DNA from: CAVOHU01 sp963843385
GTDB lineage: Bacteria > Acidobacteriota > Vicinamibacteria > Vicinamibacterales > JAKQTR01
Length of the DNA: 64,000 nt
Assembly: GCA_963843385.1 (NCBI GenBank)
Contig: CAWJJY010000005.1
Coordinates: 620,001-684,000 of the forward strand
Reading direction: 5' to 3'
Part shown: positions 18,280-27,111 of the stretch, piece by piece
How the letters are laid out: every line of letters starts with the position of its first letter
Position numbering within the stretch: the stretch's first letter is position 1
Notes under the pieces: model-generated
Database searches by the model: none
Told to the model about the DNA's origin: nothing
The model's input: only the letters and a program-made list of their open reading frames with translations
Translations under genes and position numbers: made by a program

Positions 18280-20298
18280 TGATGGGACGACGTCGGGATG
18301 ATTGGAACAACGACACGCTCGAGCCGGAGGTGACACGTGCTGCCGCGCTCGACCGGGGACCCGGGCGCGGGGTCCTGGTCGACCACGATTCCGTCGCCCC
18401 GCAGGTTCGGAACCAGGCCGAACAGGGCGAGACGGCGGATGGCGTCGCGGGCTGCCAGGCCCCGCAGATCGGGGACCGAGTTGGGATCGGCCGGCGCGTC
18501 GAGCGATGGGAAGACGCTGCCAGGGACCGCGGCTCTCACCGCCTCCGGTTCATCACTGCCTGAAGCGCGAGCCGCGATGACCACGGGAGGGGCCGGGTTG
18601 ATCGTCGGCGGGATGCCATAACGCTGGAGGGCCGTCTCCGCGATGCGCTTGAAGACGGGCGCAGCGACCTCGGCGCCGAAGTGGCGGCCGGCGCGGGGAG
18701 AATCCACGACGACCACGATGGCGAACGCCGGGTCGCGAGACGGCACCAGGCCGACAAACGACGCGTTGAAGTCGGTCCGGGAGGTACTGATGCCCGACCA
18801 GCTTGTTCGCGGTCCCCGTCTTTCCCGCCACGGTGTACCCGGGAATGGCGGCCGCCCTGCCGGTTCCCCGCTCGATGACCTGTTCCATCATGCCGGTCAG
18901 CACGGCCGCCGTCTCGGGGCTGATCGTGCGCTGAAGCTCGCGGACGCCGACTTCGGTGCGCGCGGTGCCGTCCCGCAGCGCGCGCAGGACGCGGGGCTGT
19001 ACCATGACGCCCCGGTTGCCGATCGTCGACGCCGCAGTGACCATCTGGAGCGGCGTGACGCCGATCTCGTACCCCATCGAGACGGACGCAACCGTGCTGT
19101 CGCTCCAGGTCGAGGCGTTCCACACGATGCCCGCGTTCTCGCCGGGCGTGTCGGGGCAGAGGCGCGTGCCGAATCCGAAGCGCCGGACGTAGCGGCCAAG
19201 CCGCTCCGCGCCGAGCCGCTGTCCGACCTTGATGGCGCCCACGTTGCTCGACTCCACGATCACGTCAGTGAAGCTGAGCACGCCGTGATTCGTGACGTCT
19301 TCCACCCGGCGCGAGCCGATGCGGATGGACCCTGCGCTGGCATCGATCATGTCGGTCGGAGCGACGACGTGCTCCTCGAGCGCCGCCGACGCCGTGACCA
19401 GCTTGAAGGTGGATCCTGGTTCGTACACGTTCTGCACCGCGCGGTTGCGCCAGGCTTCGGGCGGGAAGTCACCGAAGCTGTTCGGGTTGAACGTCGGCTC
19501 GTTGGCCATCGCGAGGATCTCGCCCGATCGCGGATCCATGACGATCGCCGATCCGCCGACGGCCCGGTTCTGCAGGACGGCCTCGTGCAGCTCGCGTTCG
19601 ACGCGGTGCTGCAGGTAGGCGTCGATGGTCAGCTCGACGGTCGACCCGGTGGTCGGAGGGCGCTCCACCCGCCCGAACGCGCGGTGCTTCGCGTCGGTTT
19701 CGATCAGGACGGTCCCGGCGCGCCCCCGAATCCTGCTGTCGTAGGCCAGCTCGATGCCCGACAGGCCGGAGTTGTCCATCCCGACGTAGCCGATCAGGTG
19801 GGCGCCGAGTTCCGTGTTCGGGTAGAAGCGTTTCGACTCCTTGACCAGGGCGATCCCGGGCAGACCGAGCGCGGTGACCGCCCGCGCCTCGTCGGGCGTG
19901 ACCTTCCGGATCACGAAGACGGCCGACTTCTTCGACTGGAGCTTCCGACCGATCTCGACGCGATCGGCGTCCGAACATTTTTCGAGCGCCCGGCACAGGC
20001 TGGCCGCGGTTCTGGCCGGGTCGTCGATGTCGCCCGGCACCGCCTGGATCGTCTCCGCATCGACACTGAGCGCGAGCACCCGGCCGTTGCGGTCGAGGAT
20101 CTCTCCGCGCTGGCCGGCCAGCGACACGGTGCTCCGGTGCTGCCGGGTCGCGCGGCTGGCGAGCCAGTCGTGCTGGCCGACCTGGAGCCAGACCAGGCGC
20201 GCTTCGATGCCAATCGCCCAGAGCATCACGACGGCCGCCGTCAGCCACACGCGCGATCGCATCGTCGTGCGCCAGAGGTTCGGAGCCGATGGGGTCAT
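18276..20298 (-). CDS. ftsI: Division transpeptidase FtsI (PBP3) with PASTA domain, reading frame broken
   Basis: FtsI is the class B penicillin-binding protein that crosslinks septal peptidoglycan with FtsW. From ATG 20298 it has a short cytoplasmic tail, a membrane anchor (VWLTAAVVMLWAIGIEARLV) and a dimerisation domain with RGEILDRNGRVLALS. The transpeptidase follows with YEPGSTFKLVTASAALE (SxxK), VIVESSNVGAIKVGQ (SxN) and VAGKTGTANKLVG (KTG). Just after KTG, near 18783, the frame breaks; the continuation TSRTDFNASFVGLVPSRDPA is one frame over. One extra base explains it. The C-terminus is a PASTA domain beginning VPDLRGLAARDAIRRLALFG. The stop overlaps the murE start. The restored length is about 674 residues. 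Confidence 0.92.
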
Positions 20299-20720
20299 CG
20301 CAGGCCCTCCGTTTCCGACTTGCTCGCCACGACCGACCTGGGCGGCGGAGCCTGCTCGGTGACGCGCTCGATCACGATCGAGTCCTCGCGGGAGGGCATC
20401 ACCATCTTGAGGTCGCGGCCGGCGAGGCCCTCGATGCGCGACGGCGATTGCAGCGTCTCGATCTCGAGGCGGAGGTGCCGGTTTGCGTCCTCCTCGGCAG
20501 CCTGCTCTTTCTCGAGCTGCTCCATCATGTAGCCGTAGTTGCGCAGCTCGAAGTGCTGCCACGCCGAGATGAGCACGATGGCCAGCAGCATCGCCAGGAC
20601 GAGCGCCGTTTCCCACATGCGGCGATGCTTGGCACGATCGACCTCCCGGACCAGGTTGGTGCGGATGTCCTTTCGGACCGCGAATCCCAGTGCGTTGGCG
20701 GCGGTTTGTAGTCGTGGCAT
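20295..20720 (-). CDS. ftsL: Cell division protein FtsL
   Basis: FtsL is a small bitopic divisome protein that forms a coiled coil with its partner FtsB/DivIC. The 141-residue frame starts at ATG 20720 (MPRLQTAANALG); longer in-frame extensions overlap rsmH and are shadows. One transmembrane segment (ALVLAMLLAIVLISAW) is followed by a helical stretch rich in Glu and Leu (MMEQLEKEQAAEEDANRHL) typical of the periplasmic coiled coil. Sequence conservation in this family is low, so the call leans on position between rsmH and ftsI plus topology. The stop overlaps the ftsI ATG. Confidence 0.85.
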   Translation of the reverse strand: MPRLQTAANALGFAVRKDIRTNLVREVDRAKHRRMWETALVLAMLLAIVLISAWQHFELRNYGYMMEQLEKEQAAEEDANRHLRLEIETLQSPSRIEGLAGRDLKMVMPSREDSIVIERVTEQAPPPRSVVASKSETEGLR

Positions 20721-20725
20721 GGGCG

Positions 20726-21610
20726 TCACATGAGCCGTTCGATGGCCCGCAGCTTCGCGCTTCGCGCGCGGGGGTTCAGCCGGATTTCCTCGGAGCCAGG
20801 CACGACCGGTTTTTTCGTCAGCAGGCGGAACGACGAGCCTTCGGCCCGCGCAAGATCCCGGAGGGCGTGCTTGACGGGCCGATCCTCGAGCGAGTGAAAG
20901 GTCAGGATGACGAATCGGGCGCCCGCCCGCAGCCGGGCGCAGGTGTCGTGCACGAATGCCGTGAGGCCGTCGAGCTCGCGGTTCACCCAGATCCGCAGCG
21001 CCTGGAAGGTGCGCGTCGCCGGATCGATCCGGTGCGATCCCCGTCCGACCACGCGGCGGACCAGCGCCGCCAGTTGGCCTGTCGTGCGGATTGGCGTCTG
21101 GCGCCGGACGTGGGCGATGGCGCGGGCGACCGCGCGCGAGCGGCGCTCCTCGCCGAACTGGTAGATGACGTTGGCGAGATCCTCTTCGGTCGCGGCCGCG
21201 ATCAGGTCGGCGGCGGTCGGGCCGGTGCTGGCGTCCATCCGCATGTCGAGCGGCTCGTCGCGCTGGAAACTGAAGCCGCGCCCTGCGCCGTTGAACTGCA
21301 GGGACGACACGCCGAGGTCGGCCAGGGCGCCGTCGATGGCCACCAGGCCGCGCTCGTCGAGGATGCGGGGAAGCTGCCGGAAATCGGCGTGAATGAGCTC
21401 GACGCGGTCCAGCCACTCGGAGAGCGTTTCGCGTGCCTGGACCAGCGCCTCAGGATCCCGATCGAGGCCCACCAGTCGGGTCGCGCCGCCCTGCGCGAGT
21501 GCGCGCGCATGGCCGCCGAGTCCCACGGTGCAGTCCACGAAGATCCCGCCGCGCTCCGGCGCGAGGAAGGCGAGGACCTCCGCAGTCATCACAGGCACGT
21601 GAACGGACAT
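20726..21610 (-). CDS. rsmH: 16S rRNA (cytosine-N4)-methyltransferase RsmH (MraW)
   Basis: RsmH methylates N4 of C1402 in 16S rRNA. The 294-residue protein starts VHVPVMTAEVLAFLAP and has the SAM loop FVDCTVGLGGHARALAQG, the family block LADLGVSSLQFNGAGRGFSF followed by DMRMD, and the C-terminal FVILTFHSLEDRPVKHALRD region. It follows mraZ by 21 bp and precedes ftsL by 5 bp, as in most dcw clusters. Confidence 0.97.
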   Translation of the reverse strand: MSVHVPVMTAEVLAFLAPERGGIFVDCTVGLGGHARALAQGGATRLVGLDRDPEALVQARETLSEWLDRVELIHADFRQLPRILDERGLVAIDGALADLGVSSLQFNGAGRGFSFQRDEPLDMRMDASTGPTAADLIAAATEEDLANVIYQFGEERRSRAVARAIAHVRRQTPIRTTGQLAALVRRVVGRGSHRIDPATRTFQALRIWVNRELDGLTAFVHDTCARLRAGARFVILTFHSLEDRPVKHALRDLARAEGSSFRLLTKKPVVPGSEEIRLNPRARSAKLRAIERLM

Positions 21611-21631
21611 GGGGTCGGTACCCTGAACGTT

Positions 21632-22087
21632 TCAAATGCCCAGTTCAGCCAGCGCGTTTGCCGTGTCGACGGTGTAAGGGTGCCCATCGAGATCCTTCAC
21701 GAATCGCTCGTGGTTCCACACTTCGATGTAGTTGGTATGCCCGAACACGTCGACGACACCTGTCATGGCTGCCGACTCCCGCAACAACGGATGGATCAGG
21801 ACGCGCCCCTGGTTGTCGATCTCTGCCGACTTGCCGAAGTAGTTCACCCGGCGGGAGAACCAGATCCGCGAGTCGTTGGTCGAGGGCGCGGCAGCCAGCT
21901 TGCGCTCGATTTCGACCCAGACAGGCAGGGGGTAAATCAGGACCGACTTCCCCTCGACGCTCGTGACGAAGAGCTCGGGGCCGTAGCGCTCTTCGACCAG
22001 CGCGCGAAAGGCGTTGGGGATCTTGAGCCGGCCCTTGTCGTCGATCTTGGCTGGCTCGTTTCCGCGTAGTGCGAAGTCTTGACCCAC
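21632..22087 (-). CDS. mraZ: Transcriptional regulator MraZ
   Basis: MraZ is an AbrB-like DNA-binding protein that forms oligomeric rings and represses the dcw promoter by binding TGGNN repeats. The 151-residue product has two SpoVT/AbrB-like halves: AKIDDKGRLKIPNAFRALVE (residues 13-32), and AEIDNQGRVLIHPLLRESA around residue 90, each with the (D)xxGR signature. The start codon appears to be GTG at 22087, only about 14 bases after the predicted transcription start, and it overlaps the third MraZ box. Confidence 0.95.
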   Translation of the reverse strand: MGQDFALRGNEPAKIDDKGRLKIPNAFRALVEERYGPELFVTSVEGKSVLIYPLPVWVEIERKLAAAPSTNDSRIWFSRRVNYFGKSAEIDNQGRVLIHPLLRESAAMTGVVDVFGHTNYIEVWNHERFVKDLDGHPYTVDTANALAELGI

Positions 22088-22106
22088 TTTACTCCACCGC
22101 GGACCA
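22082..22106 (-). promoter_or_regulatory. MraZ box: three TGGNN repeats at 10-bp spacing
   Basis: On the minus strand TGGTC (22106-22102), TGGAG (22096-22092) and TGGGT (22086-22082) recur at exact 10-bp intervals between the -10 hexamer and the mraZ start. This is the arrangement known for MraZ autorepression sites in other bacteria (TGGGN repeats separated by 5 bp). Confidence 0.75.
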
Positions 22107-22107
22107 C

Positions 22108-22136
22108 AGGTTAGACAAGCGCGTTCGTCTTGTCAA
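22108..22136 (-). promoter_or_regulatory. Sigma70-type promoter of the dcw cluster
   Basis: On the minus strand a consensus -35 TTGACA (22136-22131) is followed after exactly 17 bp by TAACCT (22113-22108). The predicted start is near 22101, inside the MraZ box array, giving a leader of about 14 bases before the mraZ GTG. This is the best-formed promoter in the window. Confidence 0.8.
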
Positions 22137-22365
22137 CGGAAAATCATGTGGGCACTTGACTTACGCGCACGCGTCTACGTTTTTTCTTCGCGGACTGCCG
22201 GAATTCCGACACCTCGATGATGTGCCATCGCGTGCTACGATGTGCAATTCGGTACCAAGGCAGAACCCTCGCATCGGGGTTCCCTCCTGCCCGGGTCCCC
22301 AAACGGACGATTCGAGACCGCGACGCGCCTCATTCAGGGGCGTCCGGGAGGCGCGATCCGAACCT

Positions 22366-23457
22366 ATGTTGCGCACCGCCCTGATCGGCTATCCCTCGGT
22401 CGGCAAGACCACGTTGTTCCAGCTGATGACCAGCGTGCGCGAACAGGCACGCGGCGGCGGCGGGCGCCTCGAGGCCAGCGTGGGCGTCGCCCGAGTACCG
22501 GACCCTCGCCTCGATCGGCTGACCTCGATGTTCAACCCGCGCAAGCGCGTGCCTGCCACGGTCGAGTTCGCGGACCTGGCGCTGCCCTCTGCCGGATCGG
22601 GCGCCTCGGCGCTGCTCGACGTCGCCCCGTATCGCAACGCGGACGCGCTGGTGCATGTCCTGCGCGCGTTCGACGACCCGTCGGTGCCCCATCCTGCGGG
22701 CGCCATCGACCCGGTGCGCGATGCCCGCGGCATGGAGGACGAGCTCATCCTGGCGGATCTCGCGGTGGTCGAAAAGCGGCTCGAGCGCCTCGAGAAGGAC
22801 ATCAGGAAGATGCGGTCGGCCGAGCTCGAGCACGAGCAGCGCATCCTGCAGCGGTGCAAGCCGCAGCTCGAGAGCGGAGCGCCGATTCGCGCGATGGCCA
22901 TCGCCGAGGACGACCGGAAGCGGCTCCGCGGCTTCCAGTTCCTCTCGGCCAAGCCCGTGCTGCTGGTGGTCAACTTCGACGAAGCGGCGATGGCTGGCGG
23001 CGTCGATCAGGCGCTGGCGCGCTACGATCTCCGCGGCGTCGCCGAGGCGGCTGCGACGCGCCTGGTCGCCGTCTGCGCGAAAATCGAGCTGGAGATTGCC
23101 GAGCTCGAGCCCGCCGATGCGGCGGCGTTTCTCTCGGACCTCGGCCTCAAGGAATCCGGCCTCGACCGCGTGATTCGCGCCAGCTACGACCTGCTCGGGT
23201 ACATCTCGTTCTTCACCGTGGGAGAGGACGAGTGCCGCGCGTGGTCGATCCCGCGAGGCACGCCGGCGCAGGCCGCCGCCGGCGAGATCCATACCGATCT
23301 CTCCCGAGGATTCATTCGCGCCGAGGTCGTCCCGTACGAGCGGCTCGTGGGCCGCGGGAGCATGCAGGCCTGCAAGGAACACGGCGAGGTCCGCCTCGAG
23401 GGCAAGGAGTACGTCGTGCTCGACGGCGACATCATCAACGTCCGGTTCGCGACGTGA
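22366..23457 (+). CDS. ychF: YchF/Obg-family GTPase
   Basis: The 363-residue protein resembles YchF, a ribosome-associated P-loop NTPase that often prefers ATP. The G1 loop is LIGYPSVGKTTLFQLMTS, with the unusual SVGKTT in place of the common NVGKST. The base-specificity motif seems to be VLLVVNFDEAAM rather than a standard NKxD, in line with relaxed nucleotide specificity in YchF. A helical hairpin follows (VEKRLERLEKDIRKMRSAEL), and the C-terminus is a TGS domain (LGYISFFTVGEDECRAWSI onward). The ATG at 22366 is the first plausible start, just before the P-loop strand. It is divergent from mraZ with a 278-bp gap. Confidence 0.88.
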   Translation: MLRTALIGYPSVGKTTLFQLMTSVREQARGGGGRLEASVGVARVPDPRLDRLTSMFNPRKRVPATVEFADLALPSAGSGASALLDVAPYRNADALVHVLRAFDDPSVPHPAGAIDPVRDARGMEDELILADLAVVEKRLERLEKDIRKMRSAELEHEQRILQRCKPQLESGAPIRAMAIAEDDRKRLRGFQFLSAKPVLLVVNFDEAAMAGGVDQALARYDLRGVAEAAATRLVAVCAKIELEIAELEPADAAAFLSDLGLKESGLDRVIRASYDLLGYISFFTVGEDECRAWSIPRGTPAQAAAGEIHTDLSRGFIRAEVVPYERLVGRGSMQACKEHGEVRLEGKEYVVLDGDIINVRFAT

Positions 23458-23508
23458 TACCGTAGGAAACCCGGGCGCGCCCCGGAAGGGCCGCGCTCGA
23501 AAGGCGGG

Positions 23509-24606
23509 ATGGCCTGCATGGTGATTCGCACGGTACTGGTGTGCGAGGCTCAGGTGCCGTTCGTGTCGGGCGGCGCCGAGCGCCTGAACCGGCAACTGGT
23601 GGAACAGCTGCGGCGCCACGGCTACCGGGCCGAACTCGTCTCGGTGCCGTTCAAGTGGTACCCGCCCGAAGAGCTCCTCTCGCACGCCGCAGCCTGGCGC
23701 ATGGTCGACCTGAGCGAGAGCAACGGCGTGCCGATCGATCTCGTCATCGCGACGAAGTTCCCCACCTACTTCGTCCGCCACCCGAACAAGATCACCTGGC
23801 TCCTGCACCAGTACCGAGCGGCGTACGATCTGTGCGGGACCCCCTACGGCGAGTTCGATCACACGGACCTCGACGTCGGTGTTCGCCAGCACCTGATGGC
23901 GCTCGACACCCAGATGCTGGGGGAGTGCCGGGGCCTGTTCTCGATCGCCCGGAATGTCACGCGGCGCCTCGAGCGGTACAACGGGCTGCATGCCGAGCCC
24001 ATCTACCATCCGCCTGCACTGGCCGATCGTCTCCATCCCGGTCCTTTCGGGAACTACCTGTTCGCCGTGAGCCGGCTGGAGCCCGCCAAGCGCATCGACA
24101 TGGCGATCCGGGCGATGAAGCACGCCGGGGCCCATCTCCGCCTGGTCGTCGCGGGCGATGGCACCCAGCGCGAGAACCTCCGCCGGGTTGCAGAGGAGGA
24201 GGGCGTCGCCAACCGCGTGGACTTCCTGGGCGAGATCGGGGACGACGAACTCGTGGAGTTGTACGCGGGCGCGCTCGGCGTGGTCTTCGTGCCCTTCGAC
24301 GAGGACTACGGCTACGTGACCCTCGAGGCCTTCCTGGCGCGCAAACCCGTCGTGACGGCCAGGGACTCCGGGGGCCCGCTGGAATTCGTGCAGCATGGGC
24401 TGAACGGCCTGGTGGTCGACCCCGATCCTCTCGCGTTGTCGGCGGCCATCGCGCAGCTGGACGCGAACCGATCGCCGGCAGCCGTTATGGGCGAAGCAGG
24501 ATTCGAGCTCGCGCGGACCATTACGTGGGACGCGGTGGTCGAACGCCTTGTCGGCCGGGTGCCATCGCCAACTCCCACAGACTCCAAGGACGCCGGCCGT
24601 GGCTGA
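23509..24606 (+). CDS. GT4-type glycosyltransferase
   Basis: This 365-residue retaining GT-B enzyme probably adds a sugar from a nucleotide donor in glycan assembly. The N-terminal half has FVSGGAERLNRQLVEQLRRH, the usual GGAE acceptor-side loop of GT4. The C-terminal half has YLFAVSRLEPAKRIDMAIRA, VAGDGTQRENLRRVAEEEG, VDFLGEIGDDELVELYAGA and FDEDYGYVTLEAFLARKPVV, where the E-x7-E-like pair contacts the donor. ATG 23509 and ATG 23518 are both possible starts. Its last eight bases overlap the start of the next gene, so it opens an operon of glycan genes. Confidence 0.88.
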   Translation: MACMVIRTVLVCEAQVPFVSGGAERLNRQLVEQLRRHGYRAELVSVPFKWYPPEELLSHAAAWRMVDLSESNGVPIDLVIATKFPTYFVRHPNKITWLLHQYRAAYDLCGTPYGEFDHTDLDVGVRQHLMALDTQMLGECRGLFSIARNVTRRLERYNGLHAEPIYHPPALADRLHPGPFGNYLFAVSRLEPAKRIDMAIRAMKHAGAHLRLVVAGDGTQRENLRRVAEEEGVANRVDFLGEIGDDELVELYAGALGVVFVPFDEDYGYVTLEAFLARKPVVTARDSGGPLEFVQHGLNGLVVDPDPLALSAAIAQLDANRSPAAVMGEAGFELARTITWDAVVERLVGRVPSPTPTDSKDAGRG

Positions 24607-25459
24607 CCCCTCATCGACATCGATCGTGATCCCGGCGTGCAACGAATCGCGGGCCATCGGGCCGCTGGTCGCCTCGCTGCTCGCCTCGGCAGCGTGGCGC
24701 GAAATCATCGTCGTCGACGACGGTTCGGCTGACGGGACCGCCGAGATCGCCCGCTCCGCGGGCGCGACCGTCGTGCGTCACCCCTACAATAAGGGCAACG
24801 GCGCAGCCGTGAAGACCGGCATCCGCCACGCGACCGGAGAGTTCATCCTGATCGTCGACGGCGACGGGCAGCACCGAGCCGAGGACGCCGGGCGCCTGGT
24901 GGCGGGCCTGGGCGAGTACGACCTGGTCATCGGCGCGCGTTCGAACGGCACGCAGGCCAGCCGGATGCGAATGCTGGGCAACCTGGCGCTCAACCGTCTC
25001 GCCGGCTACCTGACCGGCCGCCGGATACCCGACCTCACCTCGGGGTTCCGGTGCGCGCGCCGCGAGCACCTGCAGGAATTCCTGCACCTGCTGCCCAACG
25101 GATTCTCGACTCCGACCACGACCACGCTGGCCTTCATCAAGGCCGGCTACAGCGTGCAGTTCGAGCCGGTCGACGCCGAGGTCCGCGTCGGCAAGTCGAA
25201 GATCAGGCTGGCGCGCGACGGCGCCAAGTTCCTGTTGATCGTGTTGAGAATCGTCACGATCTTCAGTCCGCTGCGCGTGTTCCTCCCGATCAGCCTGGCG
25301 GCCTTCGCCGCCGGCGCGGGCTACGCCGTGTGGACCGTGGTCACGCAGTCGCACGTCACCAACTCCTCCGTGCTGCTCATCATGCTCGCGGTGATCGTGT
25401 TCCTGGTGGGCCTGGTCTCGGAGCAGATCTCGGCGCTGCGATTCGAGGGCCGCCACTAG
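24599..25459 (+). CDS. Membrane-anchored GT2 glycosyltransferase (polyprenyl-phosphate glycosyltransferase type)
   Basis: I start this at GTG 24599, which overlaps the preceding stop (GTGGCTGA), giving 286 residues. The GT-A fold begins TSIVIPACNESRAIGPLV, with VVDDGSADGTAEIARSAG and the metal-binding IVDGDGQHRAEDAGRLVAG. The C-terminus carries two hydrophobic segments (FLPISLAAFAAGAGYAVW and VLLIMLAVIVFLVGLVSE). This architecture fits enzymes that transfer a sugar from a nucleotide donor to undecaprenyl or dolichyl-type phosphate at the inner membrane. The specific sugar cannot be read from the sequence. Confidence 0.85.
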   Translation: MADPSSTSIVIPACNESRAIGPLVASLLASAAWREIIVVDDGSADGTAEIARSAGATVVRHPYNKGNGAAVKTGIRHATGEFILIVDGDGQHRAEDAGRLVAGLGEYDLVIGARSNGTQASRMRMLGNLALNRLAGYLTGRRIPDLTSGFRCARREHLQEFLHLLPNGFSTPTTTTLAFIKAGYSVQFEPVDAEVRVGKSKIRLARDGAKFLLIVLRIVTIFSPLRVFLPISLAAFAAGAGYAVWTVVTQSHVTNSSVLLIMLAVIVFLVGLVSEQISALRFEGRH

Positions 25460-25495
25460 GGGCGGATTCGCCGTCTGCACCTGCGGGTAGCGCAC

Positions 25496-26275
25496 ATGAA
25501 TGTCCTGATCGTCATCCCGACCTACAACGAGCGCGAGAATCTCCCGGTCCTGCTCGACATCATCCTGAACGCCTTCGACTACCGGGTCCTGGTTGTCGAC
25601 GATCAGTCGCCGGACGGCACCGGGAAACTCGCTGATGACCTGGCCGCCCGGCACCCGGCCCGGGTGAGCGTCCTCCACCGCACCGGACCCCGCGGGCTCG
25701 GACGCTCCTACATCGACGGGTTCAGGCACGCGCTGACCACCGACGCCGAATTTGTCTGCCAGATGGACGCCGACCTGTCGCACGACCCGAAGTACCTTCC
25801 GGCCATGGTGGAGGCGGCGACACGAGCCGACCTCGTGCTGGGCTCGCGCTACCTGAACGGGGTCAGCGTCGTGAACTGGCCCCTCCGGCGCCTGATCCTC
25901 AGCTCGTTCGCCAACACCTACGTCCGGACGATCACGGGTGTCGGCGCGCGCGACTGCACCGCCGGCTTCCGCTGCTGGACTCGCCGGACGCTTTCGAGGC
26001 TGTCGCTTGATCGGTTCCGATCGGACGGCTATTCGTTTCAGGTCGAAACGCTGTTCGAAGCGGCGCGCCTCGGCAGCCGGATCGTCGAGGTGCCGATCGT
26101 CTTCGTGGAGCGCCGCACGGGCAGCTCGAAACTCTCAAAGGGGGTCATTCTCGAGTCGATGTTCATGCCGTGGAGACTGGTCCTCCGCAACAGGGGCCGG
26201 ATCCGCCGCGGGGCCGCGTATGCTCCGGCCCGAGACGGGGCAGGACCTTCCGGTGACGGGCGGGGCCGAACGTGA
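25496..26275 (+). CDS. Polyprenyl-phosphate mannosyltransferase-like GT2
   Basis: The protein (259 residues) looks like soluble DPM1-type dolichyl/polyprenyl-phosphate mannose synthase. VLIVIPTYNERENLPVLLDI, VVDDQSPDGTGKLADDLA, GLGRSYIDGFRHAL and VCQMDADLSHDPKYLPAMV are classical DPM1 motifs. DCTAGFRCWTRRTLSRL and the later FVERRTGSSKLSKGVILES with its conserved RxxGxSK-like loop support this. It has no C-terminal membrane anchor; the last 30 residues are Arg/Gly-rich. It may supply a lipid-linked mannose or a related sugar for the glycan made by its neighbours. Confidence 0.85.
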   Translation: MNVLIVIPTYNERENLPVLLDIILNAFDYRVLVVDDQSPDGTGKLADDLAARHPARVSVLHRTGPRGLGRSYIDGFRHALTTDAEFVCQMDADLSHDPKYLPAMVEAATRADLVLGSRYLNGVSVVNWPLRRLILSSFANTYVRTITGVGARDCTAGFRCWTRRTLSRLSLDRFRSDGYSFQVETLFEAARLGSRIVEVPIVFVERRTGSSKLSKGVILESMFMPWRLVLRNRGRIRRGAAYAPARDGAGPSGDGRGRT

Positions 26276-26329
26276 GGTCCGGACGCTTGCCCGCCGTCGA
26301 AAGGCCGTGGTACGGTTAGGGCTCTCGAC

Positions 26330-27109
26330 ATGCCTGATCCGACACACAAACCGAGCCTGAGCGTCTTTTTCCCGGCGTACAACGACAGCGGCACGATTGC
26401 CAGCCTCGTGATCAGCGCCTTGAAGGCCGCCGGCCGGCTCACCGCCGACCACGAGGTGCTGATCATCGACGACGGCAGCCGGGACGCGACACCGGAAATC
26501 GCCGACGAGCTGGCGCGCGTCTACCCGCAGGTCCGCGTGATTCATCATCCGGTCAACCGCGGCTACGGCGGCGCCCTGCGGACCGGGTTCGAGCAGGCAG
26601 CCAAGGACTACGTCTTCTACACCGACGGCGACGCTCAGTACGATCCGTCGGAGATGGCGGACCTCTGGGCCCGGCTCGGCGATGGGGTGGACATGGTGAA
26701 CGGCTACAAGATCAGCCGATCCGATCCGCTCCACCGGATCGTCATCGGCCGGATCTACCACCACACGGTCAGGCTGCTGTTCGGGTTGAGGGTGCGCGAC
26801 GTCGATTGCGATTTCCGCCTGATGAAGCGCTCCATCTTCGACGCGGTGCGGCTCGAGAAGAACAGCGGCGTGATCTGCCTGGAGATGATGAAGAAGATTC
26901 AGGACGCGGGCTTCTCGATCGTCGAGGCGCCGGTCCACCACTACCATCGCGCGTACGGGAAATCTCAGTTCTTCAATTTCCGGCGAATCGGCCGCACCGC
27001 CCTCGACGTCATGAAGCTCTGGCTGGCGCTCGTCGTCCGGCGCGAGCACCTGCGCGGGACGGTTGCGAAAGCCGGGAACGATCGGTCCTCCTTCCTGCCT
27101 GGGGCGTGA
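26330..27109 (+). CDS. GT2 family glycosyltransferase
   Basis: A 259-residue GT-A enzyme. It begins SLSVFFPAYNDSGTIASLV, followed by EVLIIDDGSRDATPEIADEL, the RGYGGALRTGFEQA block and the metal site FYTDGDAQYDPSEMADLW. DVDCDFRLMKRSIFDAVRL is characteristic of the dolichyl-phosphate-glucose/undecaprenyl-phosphate sugar synthase branch, yet no transmembrane anchor follows. An extended -10-like TGGTACGGT lies about 20 bp before the ATG. It is the third GT2 in a row, each distinct in sequence. Confidence 0.85.
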   Translation: MPDPTHKPSLSVFFPAYNDSGTIASLVISALKAAGRLTADHEVLIIDDGSRDATPEIADELARVYPQVRVIHHPVNRGYGGALRTGFEQAAKDYVFYTDGDAQYDPSEMADLWARLGDGVDMVNGYKISRSDPLHRIVIGRIYHHTVRLLFGLRVRDVDCDFRLMKRSIFDAVRLEKNSGVICLEMMKKIQDAGFSIVEAPVHHYHRAYGKSQFFNFRRIGRTALDVMKLWLALVVRREHLRGTVAKAGNDRSSFLPGA

Positions 27110-27111
27110 GC

